From Bacteroidota bacterium (GTDB lineage Bacteria; Bacteroidota; Bacteroidia; AKYH767-A; OLB10), in contig JAHEMF010000001.1 in NCBI GenBank assembly GCA_024643795.1, forward strand, positions 62,001 to 126,000: a DNA stretch of 64,000 bases. Reading direction: 5' to 3'. The notes beneath the pieces were generated by a model. That model was given only the letters and a program-made list of their open reading frames with translations. It was not told the DNA's origin and searched no databases. Shown piece after piece: positions 1 through 7,908 of this stretch. Position 1 is the first letter of the stretch; every line of letters starts with the position of its first letter. The translations under genes and the position numbers were made by a program.

Positions 1-412
1 ATCTCTAAGTGATATTGATATATTGCAAATCCAAAATGCGATTGTATTAGGTACTGGCGGCGCATCAAGATCCGTTCAATTTGTATTGAACCAGTTAGGG
101 TTGGATGTTAAAATAATCAGCAGACAACCTGTGTCTCAAAATAATACTAAAGGTTATGCAGATCTGGAAGTTAATTTTCCTGATAATACAATAGTTGTGA
201 ATTGCACCCCTGTTGGAATGTATCCAAATAATTCAATAGTATCATTCCCTTATGACTTGATTAACGATACTCATATATTTTATGACCTGACCTACAACCC
301 TGAAAAGACCAAATTTCTCAAGGAGGCGGAACTAAGAGGTGCGAGAATCATTAATGGTGAGTTGATGTTGAAAGAACAAGCAAAAGAGTCGTGGAAATTC
401 TGGGGACTTTAA
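1..412 (+). CDS. aroE: Shikimate dehydrogenase, C-terminal part (5' end outside window)
   Basis: AroE reduces 3-dehydroshikimate to shikimate with NADPH in the chorismate pathway. The frame is already open at the left edge (frame of base 2), so about 136 C-terminal residues are visible and the N-terminal substrate-binding half is missing; the TTG at 23 is internal, not the start. The visible part is the nucleotide-binding half: glycine-rich VLGTGGASRS, then NCTPVGMYP, then YDLTYNPEKT and the closing NGELMLKEQA segment, all in the family order. A 13-base gap leads to the next gene on the same strand, so the two may be co-transcribed. The family call is secure; the full length cannot be judged. 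Confidence 0.93.
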   Translation, partial: SLSDIDILQIQNAIVLGTGGASRSVQFVLNQLGLDVKIISRQPVSQNNTKGYADLEVNFPDNTIVVNCTPVGMYPNNSIVSFPYDLINDTHIFYDLTYNPEKTKFLKEAELRGARIINGELMLKEQAKESWKFWGL

Positions 413-425
413 TTATTATCGGCAC

Positions 426-1847
426 ATGAATGGCAGCGAGGAATCTAAATCAAATATGTTTAGGATAAGTTCAGCCTTCGCTATTCTTTTTTTATTACTC
501 CTTCCCCTCTTTTTTATCAATATTGATGAATTTTATGATTGGGGAGATGATTTTGCTCATTACCTGTTACAGGCGAAATATTTTACTGGACAATTAAATG
601 AACTTCCCGTTTATTGCATTGAATCATATAGCCCTTTATTTAAGGGAACTATGTTCTCAATCATGCTTTCACCAATTTATTTGTTTGGAGGCAACGACAT
701 CATTTTGGCAAAATATCTTGTATGTACATTCAGTTTTATCACCGGCATATTCATATTCAAGTTCTGTGCATTTTACTTTGATAAATGGTCTAGTCTGCTA
801 TGTGCACTTGTAGTATCTTATAACTTCATCCTTGTTGCTCTTAAAAACCAGATCTTACCAGACTCGTTTTTTGTAGGAATTTTATTTCTGGGTTTGGTAG
901 TTTATTATTTAAAATTCAGGTACAAATTTATCACACTGGCACTAATTTCATTAGCTCTGATTCTGATCAAACCTGCAGGACTTGTCTTCACGATTGCCAT
1001 TATTTTTGATAGCATATTCAAGGTTTTTAAGAAGTCAACTAATACAAGTCAATTACTCAGATTCATTGTCACATTCAGCTTAGGTTTGCTCATTCTAGTT
1101 GTGACTTTTGGGCCATATCCTACAATTTCATCCATTTCCTGGTATTATGATAAGTTAACAGTACTTATAGATTACCAGAGTATTTCCAATAAGATTCGAT
1201 TGTACTGGTATGCTTTTTTAACATTTTATGATTCTGACATCCCATTTTACCTGAATAAATTAATAAAAGGATCAGCTGCTCTTTTAATTTTCACTGGCAT
1301 TATAGTCAGCTTCAAAAGAAATCCATTAACCTTTTGGATAGTAATAATGTATTTGATTGTACTTTTGATGTACCCATATGATAAGGATCCGGTGCGTTTG
1401 TTTTCAATCCTGTATCCATTCACTGTTATCCTTCTTCTTCATGGGATATGGTATTATAGTTACCATTTGTTTCGGATCAGAGCCAGAATATTTACTATCC
1501 CATTTTTCTTGATTTTAATAATGGCAAATATCCCCAACTTACTAATCAGTGCTAAAGGATTGAGAAACACAACAGGACCGTTTGATGCAGATGCAAACCA
1601 ATTGTTCAATTTTATAAATTCCCGAGCCGACGAAAATGACCGTATCATTTGTAACAAGCCATGGTTATTTGCATACAAAACCAAAGCTCTTTGCCGTCCT
1701 TTGGGGGTCAAAAGAGGTGCCCAGGATTGTGAATCAGACTATTATATTTTTAATCTGAATGAGTCACCTGCTGATATTCAAGGCCAGGAAGTATTCCGAA
1801 ATAACAGCTTTTGTGTCAAAGACTTGAGAATTGCCAAAACTTACTAA
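426..1847 (+). CDS. GT-C fold membrane glycosyltransferase-like protein
   Basis: A 473-residue polytopic membrane protein with about ten hydrophobic segments. After the first helix comes an acidic extracytoplasmic loop (NIDEFYDWGDDFAHYLLQAK), which resembles the catalytic Asp/Glu loop of GT39/GT83-type transferases that use polyprenyl-phosphate sugars. The last ~90 residues are soluble and should face the periplasm; they contain the pair of Cys residues C-R-P-L and Q-D-C-E. The likely role is adding a sugar or mannose-like residue to a protein or envelope glycan, but donor and acceptor are unknown. It starts at an ATG 13 bases after aroE. The GT-C assignment is from topology and the acidic loop only. 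Confidence 0.6.
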   Translation: MNGSEESKSNMFRISSAFAILFLLLLPLFFINIDEFYDWGDDFAHYLLQAKYFTGQLNELPVYCIESYSPLFKGTMFSIMLSPIYLFGGNDIILAKYLVCTFSFITGIFIFKFCAFYFDKWSSLLCALVVSYNFILVALKNQILPDSFFVGILFLGLVVYYLKFRYKFITLALISLALILIKPAGLVFTIAIIFDSIFKVFKKSTNTSQLLRFIVTFSLGLLILVVTFGPYPTISSISWYYDKLTVLIDYQSISNKIRLYWYAFLTFYDSDIPFYLNKLIKGSAALLIFTGIIVSFKRNPLTFWIVIMYLIVLLMYPYDKDPVRLFSILYPFTVILLLHGIWYYSYHLFRIRARIFTIPFFLILIMANIPNLLISAKGLRNTTGPFDADANQLFNFINSRADENDRIICNKPWLFAYKTKALCRPLGVKRGAQDCESDYYIFNLNESPADIQGQEVFRNNSFCVKDLRIAKTY

Positions 1848-1906
1848 AATTCAGTATGTTAATAAAATTGGTATTCTCTAGCGGCTCATTAAAGACTGTA
1901 AAAGGT

Positions 1907-1914
1907 TAAATTTG
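1907..1914 (+). promoter_or_regulatory. Bacteroidota -7 promoter element for the DUF6580 gene
   Basis: TAAATTTG followed by CAG exactly matches the TAnnTTTG consensus and lies 22 bases before the ATG. I see no clear -33 TTTG at the usual 19-21 base spacing. Confidence 0.55.
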
Positions 1915-1936
1915 CAGTAATACAATCAAACTACTC

Positions 1937-2488
1937 ATGATCAACGACCTACAAATAACAACAAGATTGAAAGTTATACTCGGACTAATCATTCTCGCAT
2001 TACTCAGCAGAGTATTGCCTCATGAACCTAATTTTGTCCCATTGGCTGCAATTGCACTGTTTGCCGGTACTTATATCCAGAATAGACAATGGGCTGTACT
2101 TTTACCAATTTCACTACTACTAATCAGTGATCTTTTCCTAGAGATATTCTCTGGTAATGGCTTTCATAGTACCATGGTATTCGTTTATTGCTCACTCGGA
2201 TTAATTGCTTCAATTGGTTTTTGGTTAAGAGACAGAGTAAAGGGTCAAACAATAGTGATAGCCTCACTGACTGGATCTTTGTTATTTTACATTATCACCA
2301 ATCTGGGTGTTTGGCTTGTAGACGGTATGTACCCTATGAGTTCAAGTGGACTATTTGAATGTTATGTTGCAGCCATTCCCTTTTTCAGAGGCACTTTAAT
2401 GGGAGACCTCTTTTACAACCTTCTATTATTTGGTGCATTTGCAGCAATAAGATGGCGTTTTCCTGCCATGATTGGTGCTAAGAGGTAA
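1937..2488 (+). CDS. DUF6580 family integral membrane protein
   Basis: A 183-residue protein with about five membrane helices. It shows the hallmark PNFVPLAAIALFAG segment after a LLSRVLPHEP loop near residues 20-45, and the closing FFRGTLMGDLFYNLLLFG segment. The family has no established function; its fold suggests a substrate-binding membrane component like those of ECF transporters, but no ATPase or partner gene lies nearby. It has its own -7 element 22 bases upstream and stands alone between the glycosyltransferase and a small secreted protein. The family call is good; the role is unknown. Confidence 0.75.
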   Translation: MINDLQITTRLKVILGLIILALLSRVLPHEPNFVPLAAIALFAGTYIQNRQWAVLLPISLLLISDLFLEIFSGNGFHSTMVFVYCSLGLIASIGFWLRDRVKGQTIVIASLTGSLLFYIITNLGVWLVDGMYPMSSSGLFECYVAAIPFFRGTLMGDLFYNLLLFGAFAAIRWRFPAMIGAKR

Positions 2489-2600
2489 TAATCTGGACTC
2501 TCTTTTCGTTTTGGTACCAGTTAAGGTTAATGTGTCAAGAATTGACATTTGGCCACAGATTAACTATATTTAAAGTGGTATAGTGTAATATTTACAAACT

Positions 2601-2945
2601 TTGAGAAAGCAACTCTCATTAGCCGGTATCTTTATGATACTATTTCCCTTATCAGTGTTGTCACAAAAGCAACAATCCGTTGATTATTTTCATGATGATG
2701 CCGGGAATACATACCATCAGCTTTATCTGGATTTCCATGCTGATGAGATACTTGATATTCATTATCAATACAACGATACTGATAAAGAAATTGAAGGCGA
2801 GTTGTCAGTAGATGGTTACTCAATAATTATCAAAAACTACCTTGGCACAAGTTCGGTTTATGTAAAGCTTAAGACTTCAGATGGAGATATCAAGGAAGTG
2901 ACCAGGTCCAAATGTCATATTGATCCTGTAATGTTAGTGCTTTAA
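2601..2945 (+). CDS. Small secreted protein of unknown function
   Basis: A 114-residue protein opening with a clear signal peptide (RKQLSLAGIFMILFPLSVLSQ), leaving about 92 mature residues that are acidic and beta-rich, with one Cys (SKCHIDP) near the end. The only usable start is a TTG; no ATG occurs before the signal peptide. No family was recognised. It converges on the coiled-coil protein gene with a 16-base gap. The signal peptide and intact frame argue for a real gene. Confidence 0.55.
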   Translation: MRKQLSLAGIFMILFPLSVLSQKQQSVDYFHDDAGNTYHQLYLDFHADEILDIHYQYNDTDKEIEGELSVDGYSIIIKNYLGTSSVYVKLKTSDGDIKEVTRSKCHIDPVMLVL

Positions 2946-2961
2946 GAAAAGTAGAAGATTA

Positions 2962-4857
2962 TTATCCACCCTCAACTATTTTCTTAAGTCTTTTCAATTC
3001 TGAATCGAAGCTTGATTGAGACATACTGGAATTATTCTTAAAGTAATAAACCCCACCCCAATTGTACACAACCTTTAAGAAAACATCTTTATCAGATGAT
3101 TTAATAATAACGGTTTTATAGATGGTTCGGCTGGCCTCCTTAATTGTTTCCTCTGAAATTCCTTCAGGGTAATCTTTATCTTCAGTTACAGGTATGTTTG
3201 TCTCTGTAGGGGAAGGATTATTTTCTTTTGTGGCAGCATTGGCTTTGGCGAATGCGTCTTTTTGAGCTTGGATATCAGCAAGTCGTTTTTCTTCTGCTTC
3301 TTTTCTTAATCTTTCTTTCTCGGCTTCCATTGCAAGCAATCTTGCAGCCTCATCTGCCTTTGCAGTGCTATCTGCAACAAATTTGGCTCTTAACTCTGCT
3401 GCCAGCTTTAGTCTTTGTTCTTCAGCTTTTCTGGCTCTCTCCTCTTCTTCTAACTTTTTACGTTCCAGCTCTGCTTGTATTGCAGCTTGTCTTTCTGCTT
3501 CACGAACAGCAGCGATACTGTCAGCTGCAGCTTTTTGTCTTTTTTCTGCCTCTATAGTGGCCAATCGTTCTGCCTCTATTCTGGCTAACCGTTCAGCTTC
3601 TTGCACTGCTGCCAAACTATCAGCAGCAGCTTTTTGCCTTTTTTCTTCTTCAATACGAGCCAACCTCGCTGCTTCCTGAACTGCTGCAATGCTATCTGCA
3701 ACTGCTTTTTGTCTTTTCTCAGCTTCAACTCTTGCTAATCTATCTGCTTCAATTTTTGCAAGACGGTCAGCTTCCTGTGCTGCTGAAATACTATCAGCGA
3801 TTGCTCTTTGTCTTTTCTCAGCTTCAATTTTTGCTAATCTGGAAAGCTCTTCAGCAGCTGCAATACTGTCTGCAATAGCTTTCTGACGTTTTTGCTCCTC
3901 AAGTCGGGCTTGTTTTTCAGCCTCTATCATAGCAAGACGTTCGGCTTCCTGTGCTGCGGCGATACTATCGGCTACAGCCTTTTGCCTCTTTTCTTCTTCA
4001 ACACGTGCTATACGGGCTGCTTCAGCGGCGGCAGCAAGACTGTCAGCTTCTGCTTTGGCTCTGGCTTCAGCCTGTACCCTGGCTTCTGCCTCAGCAACCT
4101 TACGGGCCTCTTCCTCTGCAATAAGCCTCAAACGTTCATTTTCACGTGCCTGTGCAATTGAGTCTTCTCTCGCTTTAGCAAGTGCGAGTAATCTGGCTTC
4201 TTCTGCAACTTTGATAGAATCTTGTCTGGCCTTTTCTCGCACAGCAGCAAGTGCAGCTTCTGCTTTGGCTGCCGCTATCGCTAGTTCTTGTTTTTCCTGT
4301 TCAAGCTTGACTGCCATTTGTTGTTTAACCTCTTCAAGCTCAGCTTTACGGGCCTCAGTATAATTTGTATCATAATTGAAGTCCTCATATCGCTCATCAT
4401 AACCAATCATTGCTACAGGCTTAGAGGCTTCAGCAGGTTGTTCTTCACCTTCAGGCTTAGGAAATAAGTCAACTTTGAATTTATATGAAAACATTACATC
4501 CTGCAGGCGTTCAGGAACCATGGTATTTAATTCAATTGATTTTGAAATACTACCATTTTTAGAAAAAACCAAAACATAATTACTTTGGAGATCCAGGTTT
4601 ACAATGAATTTACCACTTGCATTAGTAAAAAGCTGATCTGCCATTTCATTGCCTTTCATGACCTTTATTTCAGCGCCTGCCAATCCTTTACCTGATTGTA
4701 ACACTGAACCGTAAACTTCCAGAAAACCATTAGCCTGGCCTGAAACATCCAAAGTGCATAAAAATAAGGTGATGATCAAGGCAGCTAGACTTTTTAAAAG
4801 TCTACACCTTAAAAAATGATATAATGTATTCAGAAACAATAGTTTAATGTAATTCAA
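2962..4857 (-). CDS. Secreted TolA-like coiled-coil repeat protein with N-terminal regulatory-like domain
   Basis: A 631-residue protein. Residues 1-41 are a signal sequence ending VSGQ. Residues ~44-130 look like a carboxypeptidase regulatory-like Ig domain (LEVYGSVLQSGKGLAGAEIKV). Residues ~165-545 are an almost uninterrupted charged, Ala-rich coiled coil built from variants of EKRQKAxADSIAAxQEAxRLA, with six close copies and several decayed ones. Residues ~565-631 form a small globular tail (YKTVIIKSSDKDVFLKVVY). It starts at TTG, and the four bases TTGA overlap the stop of the HMG-CoA lyase gene, implying translational coupling. The shape suggests a periplasmic spacer between envelope layers; function is not known. 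Confidence 0.75.
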   Translation of the reverse strand: MNYIKLLFLNTLYHFLRCRLLKSLAALIITLFLCTLDVSGQANGFLEVYGSVLQSGKGLAGAEIKVMKGNEMADQLFTNASGKFIVNLDLQSNYVLVFSKNGSISKSIELNTMVPERLQDVMFSYKFKVDLFPKPEGEEQPAEASKPVAMIGYDERYEDFNYDTNYTEARKAELEEVKQQMAVKLEQEKQELAIAAAKAEAALAAVREKARQDSIKVAEEARLLALAKAREDSIAQARENERLRLIAEEEARKVAEAEARVQAEARAKAEADSLAAAAEAARIARVEEEKRQKAVADSIAAAQEAERLAMIEAEKQARLEEQKRQKAIADSIAAAEELSRLAKIEAEKRQRAIADSISAAQEADRLAKIEADRLARVEAEKRQKAVADSIAAVQEAARLARIEEEKRQKAAADSLAAVQEAERLARIEAERLATIEAEKRQKAAADSIAAVREAERQAAIQAELERKKLEEEERARKAEEQRLKLAAELRAKFVADSTAKADEAARLLAMEAEKERLRKEAEEKRLADIQAQKDAFAKANAATKENNPSPTETNIPVTEDKDYPEGISEETIKEASRTIYKTVIIKSSDKDVFLKVVYNWGGVYYFKNNSSMSQSSFDSELKRLKKIVEGG

Positions 4858-5717
4858 TTAAATATATTATTAGCCGCTGTTAAGGCTTCTTCAAATTCTG
4901 GTTTACGGATCCCGTGTTCAACGCTTTTTTCTGTCAAATATTGGACCAACAATTCTGTGGCTAGGTTTCCAACCAATTCATCTTCTGCCATTGGGCAACC
5001 ACCATAACCTTTCAACGCTGAGTCAAACCTTCTGCAACCTGCATTGAAAGCAGCATTTACCTTTTTTTCCCAGGTTTCAGGAGAGCAATGTAAATGGACC
5101 CCAATCATCACATCCTTCAACTCGTTTATGAGCATTGATGTTACACCAAAAATATCCTCAGGGCTTGCAATACCAACTGTATCTGCCAAAGCAATCCTTT
5201 TTATTCCCAGTTTTGCTATCTCATGAGCCCAACCGGTAACTATGTCAGCATTCCAAGGATCATTGTATGGGTTACCATAAGCCATTGATAAATAGATAAC
5301 CAACTCTTTATCAGACTGATGTGCAATTTCTACCATTTCTTTGACAAGTTCAAAAGATCCTGAAATCGTTTTATTTGTATTACGAAGCTGAAATGTTTCA
5401 GAAACTGAAAATGGATATCCAAGAAGGTCTATTTGAGAGAATTTGACTGCATTCTCACAACCACGTTTATTGGCAATAATAGCCAAAAGTTGACTTTGGG
5501 TATTGCTCAGGTCAAGTGATTCCAGAACTTCCTGTGTATCTTTTAATTGCGGAATAGCTTTGGGAGAAACAAAGCTGCCAAAATCGATCACATCAAATCC
5601 AACCTTGAGAAGTTTGTTAATGTACTTAGCCTTTAAGGCTGTAGGAATGAAGTCAGCAAGCCCCTGCATGGCATCTCTTGGACACTCAGTAACATATACT
5701 CTTTCAGCACTTTGCAT
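4854..5717 (-). CDS. mvaB: Hydroxymethylglutaryl-CoA lyase
   Basis: Cleaves HMG-CoA to acetyl-CoA and acetoacetate, the last step of leucine breakdown and ketone-body formation. It is a 287-residue TIM-barrel lyase of the family's usual length. Visible active-site elements are the Arg-Asp pair in ECPRDAMQG (residues 14-15), the metal-binding GVHLHCSP histidines (208 and 210), and the catalytic Cys in GYGGCPMAEDEL (241). It starts at ATG 18 bases downstream of the DUF4920 terminator, whose U-tract overlaps a near-consensus -7 box (TTTATTTG, 5734-5741), so it probably has its own promoter. The coiled-coil gene downstream overlaps its stop. It is not clustered with other leucine-degradation genes here. 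Confidence 0.95.
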   Translation of the reverse strand: MQSAERVYVTECPRDAMQGLADFIPTALKAKYINKLLKVGFDVIDFGSFVSPKAIPQLKDTQEVLESLDLSNTQSQLLAIIANKRGCENAVKFSQIDLLGYPFSVSETFQLRNTNKTISGSFELVKEMVEIAHQSDKELVIYLSMAYGNPYNDPWNADIVTGWAHEIAKLGIKRIALADTVGIASPEDIFGVTSMLINELKDVMIGVHLHCSPETWEKKVNAAFNAGCRRFDSALKGYGGCPMAEDELVGNLATELLVQYLTEKSVEHGIRKPEFEEALTAANNIFN

Positions 5718-5735
5718 TAACTTAATTAAACTTCA

Positions 5736-5766
5736 AATAAAAGACCCGCTGCAATCACAACGGGCC
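5736..5766 (-). terminator. Rho-independent terminator of the DUF4920 gene
   Basis: On the minus strand GGCCCGTT and AGCGGGTC form an 8-pair stem (two wobble pairs) with an 8-base loop, followed by TTTTATTT. It lies 20-odd bases past the DUF4920 stop and just before the HMG-CoA lyase start. Confidence 0.75.
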
Positions 5767-5787
5767 TAAACACCTGATAAGTGATAT

Positions 5788-6243
5788 TTATTTAATAATT
5801 ACTCCAGCTGCTTCAAAAGCAAGCTCAGTTTTAGGTTCATTGATCTTGTCTATCTCTTCTTCACTTGCCCCTGAATCTTCGGCATAGTGTCTTAATTCTT
5901 CAACAGAAGTGGTTTCTATCACTGCTTTTCCTTCAATGATAGCAGTTTTTCCTGCAATATCTTTAGGTACAAAGAAGGCATAGTCTTTAAAAGTTACCCG
6001 CATACTTTCACCTCCTGGCAACTCCATCATCATCCAGCATCCTTTTACCTGGCAAACCTTTGCAATCTTTCCTTCAACTTTAGCATTCAATTCTGAATTG
6101 TCCTGCATTTTTCTCATCAACTCATCTGTATTGATGGCACCATCTGCACTAATACGTTCGCCATATTGAGAATCCTGTGCATTGGATATTCCACAGCACA
6201 GTGTTGCTAAAATTGTAAAAACCAGGATAAAGGACTTTTTCAT
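5788..6243 (-). CDS. DUF4920 domain-containing secreted protein
   Basis: A 151-residue protein from the ATG chosen here. An upstream in-frame start seven codons earlier was rejected because it would put the -7 element inside the gene. A signal peptide (KKSFILVFTILATLCCGISNAQ) is followed by the DUF4920 domain, with the typical KVEGKIAKVCQVKGCWMMME core carrying two Cys (VCQVKGC) and a Met-rich strand, then VTFKDYAFFVPKD. The Cys/Met cluster hints at metal or redox chemistry, but the family's function is not established. It is monocistronic: a TATCTTTG promoter lies ~20 bases upstream and a strong terminator lies downstream. Confidence 0.85.
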   Translation of the reverse strand: MKKSFILVFTILATLCCGISNAQDSQYGERISADGAINTDELMRKMQDNSELNAKVEGKIAKVCQVKGCWMMMELPGGESMRVTFKDYAFFVPKDIAGKTAIIEGKAVIETTSVEELRHYAEDSGASEEEIDKINEPKTELAFEAAGVIIK

Positions 6244-6261
6244 AATTCTATTAATTTGCTG

Positions 6262-6269
6262 CAAAGATA
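6262..6269 (-). promoter_or_regulatory. -7 promoter element for the DUF4920 gene
   Basis: TATCTTTGCAG on the minus strand matches TAnnTTTG exactly and ends 18 bases before the ATG at 6243. The same string occurs upstream of ffh. Confidence 0.65.
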
Positions 6270-6291
6270 AGGATTTCCTGCTTGGACATAT

Positions 6292-7329
6292 TCAGGCGGA
6301 TTGTGCAATTTTCTTATTTATCTGCTTGATCAATCCAGGACCCTCATAAATGAAACCGGTATATATTTGAACCAGATCTGCCCCTGCTTCTAGCTTGTCT
6401 AAGGCATCCTGACCAGAGCAAATTCCACCAGAAGCAATGATTGCTAGTTTATTTCCAGCACGCTGCCGTATCAATCTTACTACTTCGGTTGACCGCGAGC
6501 TCAATGGCTTTCCTGATAATCCTCCCTGACCTATCGATTCAACAAATTCCGGGTTCGTTTTTAATCCCGTCCGGGAGATAGTTGTATTAGACGCTATAAT
6601 CCCGTGTATCCGTTCTTCTACAGCTATATCAACAATCGCATTGAGCTGATCATTTGACATATCAGGTGCCAATTTTACAAAAAGTGGCTTCGGCGTCTGA
6701 TAATGTTCGTTTTCAGCTACCATGGCTTTGAATAGTGTTCTTATTGGTTCAATTTGTTGTAAATCTCTCAACCCAGGAGTATTGGGCGATGAAATATTGA
6801 TCACAAAATAATCTACCAGGTCGAATAAGGTCTTGAAACATTTCAAGTAATCATTTACTGCCAGTTCATTTGGAGTGGACTTATTTTTACCAATGTTACC
6901 TCCTATGATAATATCAGAAGGCCGGTTCTTAAGTTTTTCTCTCATTGCCTCCACTCCGTTATTATTAAAGCCCATTCGATTGATCAGTGCCTGGTCTTGT
7001 TTTAATCTGAATAATCTGGGTTTTTCATTTCCCGGTTGACCAAGGGGTGTTACTGTACCAACTTCTATAAAGCCGAATCCAAGACCGGCCAAACCTTTAT
7101 ATGCGATTGCATCCTTATCAAGTCCTGCTGCAAGACCTACCGGATTTTTAAATTCAATTCCACACACTGTTTTTGAGATCCCTTGCGGTTGATTGAATAT
7201 AAAATGCTTCCAGATCCACATTTTAGGTGGGATACTTCCTGCCAACCGTAAAAAAAACATAGATACATGATGCGCCGTTTCAGGAGGTAATAAAAATAAA
7301 ATCGGGCGTAAGATGTATTTGTATAGCAT
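6292..7329 (-). CDS. pyrD: Dihydroorotate dehydrogenase (quinone), class 2
   Basis: Oxidises dihydroorotate to orotate, passing electrons from FMN to menaquinone/ubiquinone at the inner membrane (pyrimidine synthesis). It is 345 residues from the ATG chosen; a GTG six codons upstream is less likely. The N-terminal amphipathic helices (YKYILRPILFLLPPETAHH) mark the membrane-bound class 2. Further marks are KNPVGLAAGLDKD, GFGFIEVGTVTPLGQPGN, the substrate loop NISSPNTPGLRDLQ with the class 2 catalytic Ser region, and IIASGGI and VQIYTGFIYEGP at the FMN phosphate site. It diverges from smpB across a 117-base gap. Confidence 0.97.
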   Translation of the reverse strand: MLYKYILRPILFLLPPETAHHVSMFFLRLAGSIPPKMWIWKHFIFNQPQGISKTVCGIEFKNPVGLAAGLDKDAIAYKGLAGLGFGFIEVGTVTPLGQPGNEKPRLFRLKQDQALINRMGFNNNGVEAMREKLKNRPSDIIIGGNIGKNKSTPNELAVNDYLKCFKTLFDLVDYFVINISSPNTPGLRDLQQIEPIRTLFKAMVAENEHYQTPKPLFVKLAPDMSNDQLNAIVDIAVEERIHGIIASNTTISRTGLKTNPEFVESIGQGGLSGKPLSSRSTEVVRLIRQRAGNKLAIIASGGICSGQDALDKLEAGADLVQIYTGFIYEGPGLIKQINKKIAQSA

Positions 7330-7446
7330 TGAGGAACAAAATTCCACATTTTATTCAGTATTAAAAAAATCTTTTACCAGTTTTGGATAAAAAATACATC
7401 TGACTTAAAAGAGCCCTTTTTTACTTAATTTGCCAACACTTTTAGA

Positions 7447-7905
7447 ATGGCTCCCAAGATCAATATTACCAACCGTAAAGCGTCATTTGAATACGATATT
7501 GAGACTCGTATTGAAGCTGGTATTGTGCTTACAGGTACCGAGATCAAATCTGTCCGTCGGTCTCAGGCCAGCCTGGAAGATTCCTATTGCACTTTTATGA
7601 ATAATGAATTGTATGTAAAAGCATTGCATATTGCAGAATATAGTGAAGGTTCATACAATAATCACCTTTCAAAAAGAGATAGAAAACTTTTGTTACATAA
7701 AGTTGAGTTAAGGAAATTGCATAACCGGGTCAAAGAAAAGGGCTTTACAATCATTCCAACCAGGCTTTACATAAATGATAAAGGGTATGCTAAACTTGAA
7801 ATAGGGTTAGCCAGAGGAAAGAAGCTGCACGATAAAAGGCAGGATATAAAAAAGCGCGAGGCCGACAGAGAGATACAGGCTTTGAGGAATAAAAGTCACC
7901 ATTAA
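7447..7905 (+). CDS. smpB: SsrA-binding protein SmpB
   Basis: Binds tmRNA and delivers it to stalled ribosomes for trans-translation. It is 152 residues, typical in length. Features: INITNRKASFEYDIE at the N-terminus, then the OB-fold GIVLTGTEIKSVRRSQASLEDSY and GLARGKKLHDKR, and a basic C-terminal tail (KKREADREIQALRNKSHH) that occupies the decoding channel. A near-consensus -7 box (TTAATTTG, 7425-7432) precedes it. The flavoprotein gene follows three bases after its stop, so the two form a transcription unit. The tmRNA gene itself is not in this window. Confidence 0.97.
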   Translation: MAPKINITNRKASFEYDIETRIEAGIVLTGTEIKSVRRSQASLEDSYCTFMNNELYVKALHIAEYSEGSYNNHLSKRDRKLLLHKVELRKLHNRVKEKGFTIIPTRLYINDKGYAKLEIGLARGKKLHDKRQDIKKREADREIQALRNKSHH

Positions 7906-7908
7906 ATA

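Noticed and set aside
3228-4363. Several plus-strand open frames opposite the coiled-coil protein gene
   Set aside because: They are rich in Ala/Ser/Leu runs that mirror the repeated codons of the minus-strand gene; they have no domain, start context or independent promoter.
7337-7344. TAnnTTTG-like box just before pyrD (GAATTTTG on the minus strand)
   Set aside because: One base off consensus and so near the ATG that it would leave no leader; not strong enough to list as a promoter.
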